A DNA stretch of 64,000 nt from Paraspadella gotoi (taxonomy: Eukaryota; Chaetognatha), in NCBI GenBank assembly GCA_051294375.1, contig CM119264.1, positions 14,167,323 to 14,231,322 of the forward strand, in the 5' to 3' direction. Position 1 is the first letter of the stretch, and every line of letters starts with the position of its first letter. Positions 26,991 through 38,788 of the stretch are shown in pieces. Both the position numbers and the translations under genes were made by a program. Under the pieces are notes generated by a model that saw nothing but the letters and a program-made list of their open reading frames with translations, was not told where the DNA came from and searched no databases.

Positions 26991-27892
26991 AAATGTTTAA
27001 CTAGAAGAAGTTTTAAAACGATAACCACTGCTCCACTAATAATAACAACCACAACAACTACTAAAAGAAAAAATCGACAGCTTCATCTCGAAAATTAAGT
27101 TTTCTCGTCGGGAAAAAAGTGAGGAAAAACTTGGAAAGTGAGAAGAAGACGGAAATAGTGAATGAGCGGAACACGGGTGAGTGAGTTGGGTTGGTGGGTG
27201 AGGTAGGGCGACGTAGGTCTAGGAGGTAAGTATCACGAAGGAATCGAGCGGGTGAACTTGGTAAACCTTTCAATATTACTTGAATATTTTTATTTTAAAT
27301 TCGACGTTTTATCTTCACTTTCCATATTTAATCTGACCCGTCGTAACGTGATTGATTACGGCTCGGATTTACAGATCACTCCGTGTCAGGGATAGAATTC
27401 GTAAAAGTTAATATTACTTCAGTGGGACCTCTTTCATATTTTACACAATATATATAGTATATCCGTATGTATACCACGTAACGATTCGTTCCAAAGTACA
27501 AATTCTCTCGGGAGACAACTAATATGGACAACGAAAAAGTCGACTTTGCGAAAACACAATTTTTTTTGTTTAAAAGGTTCGGAGAGCGAATTTGAAAGGC
27601 AAAATAAAGAAAGTTTTTTCTTTTTCTCTTTTTGCTCAAATTAAAAAAAAAAAGATTGGGTTTTGTGTTATCGCCGCTTTCAACTAAGACGTTTAGGACG
27701 GTCATAAAGAAAAGGAAACTGCTGGAAACATTGGATAACCGAAAAAAGAAAACTGAAGAAAAAAAAAAGGATGGAAAGAAAGGATATTTCTGAGCGGGCG
27801 TGGGGAGTAACCTGGAGCGAAAGAAAAGGGAAAGGGAATAAAAAATGAAAGGGGAAAAAAAGAAAAGAAAATGGAAAGAGAAAAAAGAGCGA
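26991..27892. other. Non-coding DNA, purine-rich at the right
   Basis: No gene seen. From about 27720 the sequence is A/G-rich, leading to the GA tract at 27934. Confidence 0.4.
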
Positions 27893-27930
27893 TGAATAAA
27901 ACAGAAAAGAACTAATGAAGGTAAAACGAG

Positions 27931-28026
<96 letters not shown>

Positions 28027-28391
28027 AATTAATTTATAGAAAACGAATGGAGAAGAAAATAAAGCGAAGTTTTTAGCGTTTGCCTTTGCCGCTGCTGCTG
28101 TCGCTCCCCCTAACGGCGGCTGTTGCTGCTGTTACTGTTACGATTTCGTTTTAGTTGCTGTGAAATCTGTTATGAGCTAAATCGTTATTGTTATTTTATT
28201 TTTTCATGCGCAAAATAAGAAAATTAACTTTCAAGGCCAATGAACGCCGGAGTCAGTATTGTGGATTTCAACTACACTACGACACTCTTGCTCGAGGCTT
28301 AACCTCTGAGACCTATTTGTTTAATCGCTTTTTTTAATACGAAAAGATGTGCACACACAAATATACATCTATGTCAGTATGGTATCGAGAG

Positions 28392-28464
<73 letters not shown>

Positions 28465-29189
28465 AATGAAAAATTGGATTATGTGAGATTATATGAGAGA
28501 ATTTAATATTGTCATCGAATAAGTTATGAATCATTTTTTTGTAGCTTAACTGAAGAGTTACTATAATTATGATAATTAAAGTGTTGTTCTATCGGATAAT
28601 TATATATCGGTTGTAACAATTTTTTATACTAAGAATCCTAATTATGAAAAAAATTTCAAATTGTTGATGGAATGAGTTGTGGGAATTGAACGAGCTTTGA
28701 GTTGAAGTGGGAAGTGAAAAGAATTCCTCTTTGCAATTAATTGAAAGAGGACGACGACGACCACATCGACGACGACGACGACGACGACGAAAAGTGTATT
28801 ATTAAATTGAGAAAAAAACCACACAAAAAGCGAAAAAATATATTCTGATGAGAATTTTTCTCTTGTTTCGCAGAACTCTCTCTCTCTCCCTCTCCTCACT
28901 CTCTTCTCTTCCTCTTCTCTTCTCTCCTCTCTCTCATCTCTCTTCGTCTCTNNNNNNNNNNNNNNNNNNNNNNNNNNNNNNNNNNNNNNNNNNNNNNNNN
29001 NNNNNNNNNNNNNNNNNNNNNNNNNNNNNNNNNNNNNNNNNNNNNNNNNNNNNNNNNNNNNNNNNNNNNNNNNNNNNNNNNNNNNNNTCTGTCTCTTGTC
29101 AGTCTGTCTCTTGTCAGTCTGTCTATCTATCGTTTTGTCATCCATATTTTTCAGTTAGGATACGATACGGTATTTAACTATTAATGTCT
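27893..29189 (+). repeat. Left arm of large inverted repeat
   Basis: This arm is matched in reverse complement by 29215-30772. It includes a GA tract (27934-28024), a CTG/GCC-rich stretch, a second GA tract (28389-28464), a (GAC)n array (about 28748-28790), a CT-rich segment, a 136-N gap and a CTTGTCAGTCTGT array. Matching extends into the last bases before the central 25-N gap. Confidence 0.85.
28952..29087. other. Assembly gap, 136 N
   Basis: Undetermined bases inside the CT/CTGT-rich part of the left arm. Confidence 0.99.
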
Positions 29190-29214
29190 NNNNNNNNNNN
29201 NNNNNNNNNNNNNN
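29190..29214. other. Assembly gap, 25 N (centre of inverted repeat)
   Basis: One of four gaps of exactly 25 N in the window. It stands at the symmetry point of the inverted repeat. Confidence 0.99.
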
Positions 29215-29609
29215 AAGAAAGAAAAGAAAGAAAGAAAGAAGAGAGAAAGAAAAGAAAGAAAGAAAGAGAGATAAGAAAGAAAGAAGGAAAGAAAAAAAGA
29301 AAGAAAGAAATAAAATGTGAAACAACAAAACAAAGAGAACATTAATACGTTTAAATACCGTAATCGTATCGCTAACGAATCAATACGGAGACAAAACGCT
29401 CGGATAGACAGACTGACCAAGAGACACGACTGACAGAGACAGACATGACAAGAAGACAGACTGACAAAGAGACAGACTGACAAGAGACAAGACTGACAAA
29501 GACAGGCTGACAGAGACAGACTGGACAAAGAGGACAGTACAACGAACCAAAGAAGAAAGAAATGCGCGATGAGAAAAATCTTAAAGTTGTCCGTCGATGT
29601 GGAAGTGAA

Positions 29610-29667
<58 letters not shown>

Positions 29668-30194
29668 CTCAGCAGAGAAAGAGAGAGAGAGAAGAGAGAG
29701 TCGCGAAACAGAGAAAAAAGTTCTCATCAGAAATATATTTTTCGCTTTTTGTGTGGTTTTTTTTTTCGTCAATTTAATAATCATCTGTCGTCGTCGTCGT
29801 CGTCGTCGTCGATGGTCGTCGTCGTCGTCCTCCTTTCAATTAATTGGCAAAGAGGAATTGCTTTTCAAACCGTTCCCACTATCAACTCAAAGCTTCGTTC
29901 GAAATTCCAACAACTCATTCCATCAACAATTTGAAATTTTTTTTTTTTCATATTAGGGATTTCTTAGTATAAATTGCTAACACCGACCGATATATAATGT
30001 TTCCGAATAGAAACAACACTTTAATTATCATAATTATAGTAACAAGTTCTCAGATAAAGAGCTACAAAAATGATATTCATACTTATTCGATGACATTATT
30101 AAATTCTCTCAATATAATCTCACATAATTTTCCAATCTTTCATTCTCATCTCTCTCTCTCTCTCTCATCTCTCTCACTCTCTCTCTTCTCTCTC

Positions 30195-30229
<35 letters not shown>

Positions 30230-30772
30230 TCTCTTCATCGATAGCAATACTGACAATAGATGTATATTTTTGTGTGCATATCCTTTTCGTATTAAATACA
30301 AGCGATTAAAAGCCAAATAAGTCTCAAGAGGTTAAGCTCGAGCAAGAGTGTCGTAGTGTAGTTGAAAGCCACAATACTAGACTTCCGGGTTCAATTAGGC
30401 CTTGCAAAGTTAATTTTCCTTACTTTGCAGCAATGAAAAAAATAAAATAACAATAACGATTTAGCTCATAACAGATTTCACATGGCAACTAAGAACGAGA
30501 ATCGTAACAAGTAACAGCAGCAAGTAGCCGCCGTAAGGGGAGCGACAGCAAGCAGCGGCAAACAGCAAAGCGTAAAAACTTCGCTTTATGTTTCTCTTCT
30601 CCATTCAGTTTTCTATAACATTAATTTCCTCTTTCTCTCTCTCGTCTTTCCTCTCTCTCTCTCGTCTCTCTCTCTCTCTCTCTCTCAATCTCTCTCTCTC
30701 TCTCTCTCTCTCTCCTCTCTCTTCTCTCTCAATCTCGTTTTAAAGCCATTCATAGTGTCTTTTCTGTTTTAT
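29215..30772 (-). repeat. Right arm of large inverted repeat
   Basis: Reverse complement of 27893-29189. Differences are mainly one- to few-base insertions and deletions, especially in homopolymers and dinucleotide tracts. The matching stops at about 30772, just before a (CTTT)n array (30781-30815). Confidence 0.85.
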
Positions 30773-30780
30773 TCAAATCC

Positions 30781-30815
<35 letters not shown>
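30781..30815. repeat. (CTTT)n tetranucleotide array
   Basis: About nine CTTT units immediately outside the right arm of the inverted repeat. Confidence 0.95.
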
Positions 30816-31890
30816 TAATGTGTCTCTACAGCATACTTTTCACTTTCCCTTTTATATTCCGGCGAAATTTTTTAAATCCTCAAATTTACCATGTTACTCC
30901 TTTTATTCCATCTTTTATCTTTCCTTTCGTCGTTGTTGTTGTCGTCTCGACTTCCGGTTATGACGCCGTCTGTCGGATGAAGTGATTGAAAGACCCAAGA
31001 AGGTCAATGCGAGGAGGAATAAGAGGAAGATGAGAAAAAGCTGGAAGAAAGGGAGGAAAGAAGAGGAGAAAAAGGTCAGTCGAGCAAATTATCAAGTGGA
31101 ATAGTGAGGGCGAGGATGAATGTTAGGAAAGTGGGAGATAGGTCTGTACTGATCACATGATCTCGTCAGAAGAAGGAGGATGCCAATGATGCTTATAACG
31201 GTCAAAGGTTAGAATGTGGCTGCCTCGACCAGAAAGAGGCATTAGGAATTCTGACTTGACTTAGGACCAGAAAGTGACCTCAGAGTTACTCGGCAAACTT
31301 ACAAGCTACCGACGAAAACTCAATAAAAACGTCAAATATAAAATTGTACAGAGGCTGGAGATCAAAGGATCAAACAACAAGAGACCGACGAAATTCGCGG
31401 AGGAAAAAACAATGAAAAAAAAAATAATAAAAGGGAAAACAAACAAAAATTAAAAAAAATGAATGAAAAAAAAAATGAAAATCTTGTTCAAACAAACTCA
31501 AATGTTTGCTAATTATGCGAGACTCTTTTTCGACAGCACGCTGAGTGGTACGTAAAACGCCTTCGGATGTATAAAAAATGATGGCTTCAACCTGCCGGAA
31601 AAAACGACTTTCTATAAAAATCGCCAGAAAATAGACAGTCGAATTTTCATCTGCCAGGGACGGTGTTAATGAAAAGGTGCCGGAGACGCCGAACATTCGG
31701 AAAAATATAAGACGCGAAAAACGAAAGATGTTTTTTCGCCTGGAAGCTATAAAATCCAAATCGGGTTCGAACAAAGTCAAGTGTACAGCGCGCACCGCAC
31801 CCAAAAGTATCACCCACTCCCCAAAGCACTGGGCCTGTGCCCTCCTCTTCTCTCATATAGTCTTTGCTCTCTCTCTCTTCCCCTGCGCGT
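30816..31890. other. Non-coding DNA
   Basis: No supported gene. A minus-strand frame of 147 codons (31370-31813) has an unremarkable first half and a Phe-rich second half read from A/T runs. It matches no family I know. Confidence 0.35.
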
Positions 31891-31939
31891 AAAACAACTT
31901 TCGTTTCTCGCAGCGCACCGCCTGCCTCCCTCGCTCCAT

Positions 31940-32880
31940 GCCTCACCTCACACCGCTACTGTTCGTCCCCCCCTCCCGCCGGCTCCCCCCTCCCGCCACT
32001 CGGCTCCCTCCCCACCGGCCCTCGATATGCTTTTCTCGCGTGTGCGCCGAAATACCTCGATCCATGCGACTAGCTCACTCCACTCATGTGGCACTCTCCC
32101 TCACCACGGTCAGCTATCCTAATTTCGGTTTCCCCTCCACTCGCGAGTGCCTCGCTCACTCCATTCGGCCTCGTACTCTCCCTAATTCCAAGGCTGCCTC
32201 TCCTCACCCATATTCGCTATATATACACTATTCTGGACCTGAAAGAAAAGAAGCTATTATAGCGATAAAAATATATTCGGTTTATTTCTCTCCTCCCCGG
32301 CCGGCTCTCCCTCGCCCGCATTCGGCCTCCCCCTCCCTCCCGTCTGGCCTCTTCCCCTCTCCTAATCGTCCTCCCTCACTTTCCACTTAGCATAATAGAC
32401 ATTTCAGTTAAATCGCCGTATATCGTTTCCTGTTCACCCCGCCTCGGCGGCCTCCCCTCCCCGATTCGGCCTCCCCTCTCCGCATCGCGGCCGGTCAGAG
32501 GACCTCCCCTCGCGCATCCCCTCCCCTCATTCGGCCTCCCTCCACCGCTAACTTTCGTTCCCCGCGCCTCCCTCTCCCATCGGGCCTCCCTCCCCATCGG
32601 CCTCCCCTCCCGTCGCTGCCTCCCCTCCCCCATCGGCTCCCTCACCAGCTACGTTCGTTCCTCCCCGCGGCCCCCTCCCATCGCCTCCCTCCCCCCGCTG
32701 CCCTCTTCCCAGCGGCTACTTCGTTCCTCCCCCCCGCCTCCCCTCCCCATACGGGCCCTCCCCTCCCTCCATTCGGCCTCCCCTCCCATCGGACCTCCCC
32801 TCCACCCCGCTGCTCCGCACCTCAACCCATCGAGCCTCCCCCGCTCCCTTCGTTCCTCCCCCCCTCTGCGGCCTCCGCCG
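31940..32880. repeat. C-rich degenerate minisatellite
   Basis: About 0.9 kb of strongly C-rich plus strand. The part from about 32280 is made largely of variants of TCGGCCTCCCCTCC and C(G/T)TTCGTTCC words. CpG is frequent and G is scarce on this strand. The open frames (Pro/Ser-rich on plus, Gly/Arg-rich on minus) follow from composition. Confidence 0.7.
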
Positions 32881-34031
32881 TTACGTCCTCACTCTTTCCG
32901 TCGAAATTTTTCTGAACAGATCGGGACTGACGACGATATCATTGCGCTCGAGTATGGAAAATGCAATCATTGCAAAGAACGTCGCATAAAATATACGTAA
33001 ATGGTATTAATATTTTCACTGTTATTGTAAGTATAGATTTTAAACTTGATAATAACAGTCAACTTTTTTTATTGCCTTTTGTTTTTCCCACCAATCTCCT
33101 TTCGCAAAGTTCTAGGGTGTTCCTAATTGAAAACTGGTCACCTAGTTGTACATCCAATCACGCGCGACTTCTTCTTTACCTGTTCGATATTACTCCCGCC
33201 ACCACCAAAATATGTAGATGACTTCCTGACCCCCGCTGACAGCCCTGTGAGCTCACCCGATCCCAGGCCCCGCTATTTGTCTCTCCCCCCCACATTACCC
33301 CCTCGCGGTCTCACAAAAATTACCGGTTTTTTTTTTTTTAAAGAAGAGAAATTGAAAATTATGAAAATGGAAAAGCGAAGCCGTAGAGAAAGACCAGTAG
33401 ATCATCGCGTTTACCAGGTTTTTTGCCGTATATTAAAAGTTTGCCACTTTAAATGCGAAACGCTTCAGCCGACGGCTGCGTTTTTTCGAGCGTGCTCGCA
33501 CTCCGCCCGCTTTAAATAGAAAATACGGGCGTGTTGATGGATTTGAAGTATTTGAGCGCTCGGTTGACGTCGCACCTCCGAGATTCGAAAGTATTTCACA
33601 TTTAGCCGCGAAGGTTATTGAATATATTTGAAAAAATAAAGAAACTAACCGCCAACCATCTCATGGAATTGGGACTTTTATCAATCGTAGATAATACCAG
33701 GGGCCAGCTTAATCATTAATTATCTTATAATATTTTAAATCGTGGATTTTTCATTAAAAACACAACGAATATTTTCGGTCACTCTAAACGTGACCTTTTC
33801 CGCGGTTCTGATGAAAAAAAGAAACGTCATCCTTTACGTAATCGCGCCGGGATTTTTTTTTTCTCTCACGAGAGCGAGAGAGAGAGAGCGAGAGAGAGAG
33901 TGAGCTAGAGAAAGAGAGATAAGGATCGAGACGGAGACAGAGAGAGAAGAAAAAGAGGATTCCGTCGTAATTAAAGATTCCATTCCAACGGGGCTTCAAT
34001 CCCAGGGTGGTGGAACATTTTCTAATTTCAG
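32881..34031. other. Non-coding DNA, possible intron
   Basis: No recognised exon. An acceptor-like CTGAACAG at about 32913-32920 is followed by a short frame only. A GA-rich stretch lies at about 33870-33950. Confidence 0.35.
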
Positions 34032-34263
34032 ACTCGCGCCATCCATTAATCATGACGCTGGCGGGTGGAGGTGGAGTGGGGGGTGGAGGAGACTCCTTAG
34101 GTGGCGTCGGTGATCGGTCAGTTGAAGAGGAGACATTAGCTGGCGTTGACAGCGATAGCATCGATACCCGTAGCGACCACGTACGACAAAAGTACGTACG
34201 GCCCGTGTCGAGTATGCGTTCATTCGATCTCGCCAATAGCGTCAACCGTTCCGCAAGACTATG
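34032..34263 (+). CDS. Candidate 3'-terminal exon, possibly of the Ig gene
   Basis: A strong acceptor (TTTTCTAATTTCAG, ending 34031, with a branch-point-like CTAAT) is followed by two bases and then 76 codons to a TGA. The peptide has a Gly-rich start, an acidic middle (GDRSVEEETLAGVDSDSID) and a basic end (YVRPVSSMRSFDLANSVNRS). Codon use is mixed and not repeat-derived, unlike nearly every other frame here. Two AATAAA signals follow at 34607 and 34616. The starting phase fits the phase-1 end of exon 3, so it could be the cytoplasmic tail of the Ig protein after unseen exons, or belong to another gene. A 237-codon frame on the opposite strand (33784-34497) is probably its shadow. Confidence 0.3.
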
Positions 34264-34606
34264 AATATTTGTCAGCTTAAAGATGATGACATCTAGCGGA
34301 GACGACCGAAATTCCCACGATTGTCTTTTTCGCCGTTTTTTCGTTCCTTTTCTTCTTTCCTCACGGACACGCCCCCCCCCATCCACTACCTTCTTCGCTC
34401 CCGTCATCAATTTTATGTCAGGAAAATCCTCGACGATCCAAGCCTCGGTGAAAATAGGAAAAAGACTTTTTACCCAGAGTCGATCCGAAAAATGCAAAAA
34501 AAGTTCTTATGAAAATTAGACTCATTTTTTAAAAAATATCGGGAAGAAAATAACCAAAATAACCTAAAAAATTAAAAAGAAAGACAATAGTAATCAATGA
34601 AATATA

Positions 34607-34621
34607 AATAAAACAAATAAA
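34607..34621 (+). terminator. Possible polyadenylation signals
   Basis: AATAAA at 34607-34612 and again at 34616-34621, about 345 bases after the stop codon of the candidate terminal exon. The region is AT-rich, so chance occurrence is likely. Confidence 0.25.
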
Positions 34622-34924
34622 ATAATATCTAAAAACAAATAAAATCTAAAAACTTAAAGCATTGAAACAAGTGATTTTGAAATTTTAATAATATTTTTCA
34701 AGTTAAGTATCTGTGTATCACAATATCATTATATATTTCTAAATCATTATAATACAAACAACTCGAAAGGTTCCTGTACACTTCCGCTGCTCTTTTAATT
34801 TTACCTTCCTCTATTTTTCTTACTTTTCTAACATCCGACTTTCTCTTCTTTGAGTTTTTTTCAAGAGAGAGATAAACTCACGCCAAATTCACTCTAATCT
34901 TTCTTTTGCTCTCTCACCTTTTCA

Positions 34925-34925
34925 T

Positions 34926-34961
<36 letters not shown>

Positions 34962-34967
34962 GTCTCT

Positions 34968-35029
<62 letters not shown>

Positions 35030-35035
35030 CTCCTC
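34925..35035. repeat. (CT)n microsatellite, interrupted
   Basis: CT tract with several CCT and GTC interruptions, next to an 81-N gap. Confidence 0.9.
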
Positions 35036-35065
35036 GCGACGAAAAATCATTTCACATTCGCATAA

Positions 35066-35146
35066 NNNNNNNNNNNNNNNNNNNNNNNNNNNNNNNNNNN
35101 NNNNNNNNNNNNNNNNNNNNNNNNNNNNNNNNNNNNNNNNNNNNNN
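35066..35146. other. Assembly gap, 81 N
   Basis: Undetermined bases 3' of the CT tract. Confidence 0.99.
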
Positions 35147-36916
35147 AAAAAAAAAACCGTTTCTACCAAACAAATGAGCAATTCGACATTCCTTCTCTTC
35201 CTCTTCTATTTCCTCCACCTCCTCTTCCTCCTCTTCCTCCCTTTACCTCCTCCTCTTCCTCCTCCGCCTCCTTTCCGACTTTTCATTATCACAAAAAACC
35301 CAAATGATTTAGTTTTCTTTCATTTTGGTTCCAAGCGCGATCGAGCGCGCCTTCAGATCCCGCTGCCGCCGCCGTCGGCGCCACCGTCGCCGCCGCTTTC
35401 TGCCGCCCCTTTTTTTCGCAGCCTCTACCATTTATAACGCCACTTCAAATTGCCGCTGCTTTCTACAATTTTACTAAACCTTTTTCTTTTGCCGCTAGAG
35501 TTCCCACGTTCCCTTTTTTAAAGTTTTACTCCTTCCAGTAACTCGCTTCCTTTCTTCTCTTTCCCATGATACAGAATCTTTCGCTTTTACGACTAATAAA
35601 ATTTAACTAGAATAGTAATTTTATTTGGTGCCACTTCTACCCAGCGCTTTGCCTTTCGCCGCTTCAATTACCGCCCACTTTCTTCCCTCAACTTTTTTCA
35701 CGATTTTTTTTTTTTCGAGAGGAATTTACGAAAAACGTTAAGGGAAATTCGAGCCGAAATTTCGCCACTAAAGTAAATTAAAGCACTTTCGGGAGTTTTC
35801 TCCCCTCCCACACGCGTACCTTACTTTCTCTTGCCTATCTTTACTTACCTTAACCGCCCTCCGAAAATTTTCACCCAAAGTGAGAAAATTCTCTTTGAAC
35901 TCAGATTTGACTGGGTGAAAAACCCGTTTCACGGTCCATAACCTTCTCTCCCTCGTTCATCCTCACCCTTTCATCCTTTTTCGTCAAGCGGTTTTCCCGA
36001 TCGTTTTGAAACTTACCCGTTCGTTTCGTTCCCATTCCAGCGCCACTTGCGCAAATGACCTCACCAAATCACCATCCTGTCAAAGTTTTTCTCTCCTTCG
36101 CACGAGGATCTTAATCACTTTCGATTTCTCGCCGGAAAGGTGAGGAGAGAAACAAGATGATTGGCTGCTTTACTTTTTCTTTCAAGATTCCAGCTTGATT
36201 AAATTTTTAAAAGTGGCGCGCCTAAAAATGGAGGATTTCATTCGAGAGATTTCAACGATAGGGGAAGTCTTTCACAAAGTTTGATCATGATGATAATGAT
36301 GGTGAAGATGAAGAAGACGATGTGATAATGAAGACAGATGATGAAAACGTTGAAAACTACGAGATAGGTATCACAACAAATTAACACTCAATCGAATTAT
36401 ATAGTTTCCTTGATTTTATCAAATTTTTAGCTACATGGTGACAATTTCGCGTAAAGAAATTTTTCAATTATCCTTAAAGATATCCGAAGACAAACAAACA
36501 ATTTTTATGTATAAATTTTATACTATTCAATTAAGCTTGATCTCGCTAATGAGTGAAGAAAGATTCGAGCTTATTAATCGGAATTCATTGGCTCTGAACT
36601 TAGCTACTTATACTATAAGTAGGTTTCAAATTGTAAACTTGTAAATATACAAACAACTTTTTTTTCTTTTACTTATGTATTGATCAACAACAGTTTGACT
36701 TTCAAACAAACAGCAAAATTAACTAGAGTTCACTGTGAAACCGACTACCATGACGGGGGGGGGCAAACATTTTTTTTTGCCGGGCGATAAAATCGATTTT
36801 ACGATTGGAGCGGAAGTTGGGGAGAAAAATGATGTGGGGCCGTTATAAAACGGATAACAAGTTGGGCAAATCATTTGCATGAGATTCGTTTAAAACTCCA
36901 GTTTGAACGGACTCAG
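35147..36916. other. Non-coding DNA
   Basis: No supported gene. A CCTCCTCTTCC-rich segment (about 35190-35275) and a GCCGCCGCCGTCG-type segment (about 35360-35405) are the only compositional features. A GAT-rich stretch lies at about 36285-36350. Confidence 0.4.
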
Positions 36917-36928
36917 AGAGAGAGAAGA

Positions 36929-36962
<34 letters not shown>

Positions 36963-37005
36963 AGAGGAGAGAAGAGAGAGAGAGAGAGAGAGACGAGAGA
37001 GAGAG
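36917..37005. repeat. (GA)n microsatellite, interrupted
   Basis: First of three GA tracts within 600 bases; the others are at about 37218-37300 and 37428-37505. Confidence 0.9.
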
Positions 37006-37236
37006 ATAATTCTTGTCTTTCACTACGACTTTCTATTATTTAATCTTTATTAAACAGGTAAAAAATTTGATAGTGGAATCCATTGTATTGGAATCTCACA
37101 GAAAACCTAATTTTGCCATTTTTGTGTCCCGATGATATTTTTTTTTTTCAAAAAAAAATTTGAAACGAAAGAATTAATCGTAAAAATTCGGGACGCCTCC
37201 TTCAAAACCGAAGTTAAGAAGAGAGAGAGAGAGAGA

Positions 37237-37282
<46 letters not shown>

Positions 37283-37422
37283 AGAGAGAAGAGAGAGAGG
37301 TCGATTTTCTTTTCATTCGTCTGTTATCTTCCTTTCTCCACTCTGTTCCACCCACAACTACATAAAAAGTCGTACGTCATCGTTAGGCAGTGAATTCTGC
37401 CAGAAACAGAAACGAGAGAAAA

Positions 37423-37487
<65 letters not shown>

Positions 37488-37626
37488 GAGAGAGAGGAAG
37501 AGAGAGTTCAAAAAGATGATTTGATAAATGATCTAGATCGCATAGATCAACCTTGTTTTCACAGAGAATTAAAGAAAATATGAACAAAAAATATCAAAGT
37601 ATCAAAACAAATTGAAGGAACTAGTG

Positions 37627-38070
37627 ACTAAAAATTGAAATTATGAATAATAAAAATGATTGTATAGATGATATTGATATATTTCAAGATTTGCACAGAT
37701 GTTTCTTTAATTGTTGTTGAATTGTTTTCCTTTTTCTTTTTTTTTTTCTCGTTTTGTTAATTTAAATATTTATATTTTGTTGAATTGTAAACTGCTGTAC
37801 AATCTATGCGTTTATTCTGTAATGCTGTAATGCCCTTTTGAATGTACTGTTTCAACTAATTGTTTGTAAACGAATAAAACACATATATATTGATTGATTG
37901 ATTGATCGATCGTCGAATTGGTAGGTTCTAGAACGATATTTTTTATTAAACACTTCAATACGTATATAATTTTCATAGTAAAAGCAAACAACATTAATGA
38001 GGATGAAATGAAATGGAGATAAAAGAGAGTGGAATTAAAAATCAGAAGAGTGGAAGACACGCGCCTGTGT

Positions 38071-38166
<96 letters not shown>

Positions 38167-38570
38167 GGCAACGGCATTTCTTTGTTTGGCTCCAATTTAT
38201 GTGATAATGGGGCAGAATCAAAACGTGTCGTGGAGAATATATGTATAACTTTTGGCTCTCGCTCTCTCTGCTCTTTCCTTGCTCTCCTCGCTCTCTCGCT
38301 TTCTTTCTATCACTCTCTCTTCACTCTCAGTATCGTGCGCCTTCCTATAATTCATATATAGTCAACAATTCAACATATCTCTGAAGGCAAGAATTAAATT
38401 CCATCAACTGATTAAAAAGTAAATGTCAACATTAAAAAATATTTTTTCGCAATTGGAACGAAGTTTAAAACACTATTCCGCTAACGTCGAAACCCATAAT
38501 CTTTAATACTTTCATCAACGTTCAAATCCGCGGGACATCTCGTTATTCTAATGAGAGCACTCTTTCGCCA
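37627..38570 (+). repeat. Duplicated segment A
   Basis: Repeats directly at 42348-43431 and contains the GATTGATTGATTGATCGATCG-type array (about 37891-37912) and a GA tract (about 38079-38162). No gene seen. The two copies differ mainly by one- to two-base indels. Confidence 0.85.
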
Positions 38571-38631
38571 CAGTTCACATTCCCCTCCCTTTTATTTTAT
38601 TTTAGTTTAATACCCTCCATGTTCTTTTATT

Positions 38632-38666
38632 CTCTCTCTCTCTTCTCTCTCTCATCTTCTCATCTC

Positions 38667-38717
<51 letters not shown>
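38632..38717. repeat. (CT)n microsatellite, interrupted
   Basis: CT tract with CAT interruptions, followed by TTAAAATTG sequence that reappears inverted near 43516-43525. Confidence 0.9.
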
Positions 38718-38721
<4 letters not shown>

Positions 38722-38788
38722 AAAATTGTATCATACCACTCGCCGCTCCTCAGCCCCATGCCCTTTTTTCCCCTCATCCTAAATTTCC

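Noticed and set aside
33784-34497. 237-codon minus-strand frame
   Set aside because: Contains a repeat-derived Ser/Leu/Arg stretch and a Pro run. The opposite strand has a better splice-bounded exon.
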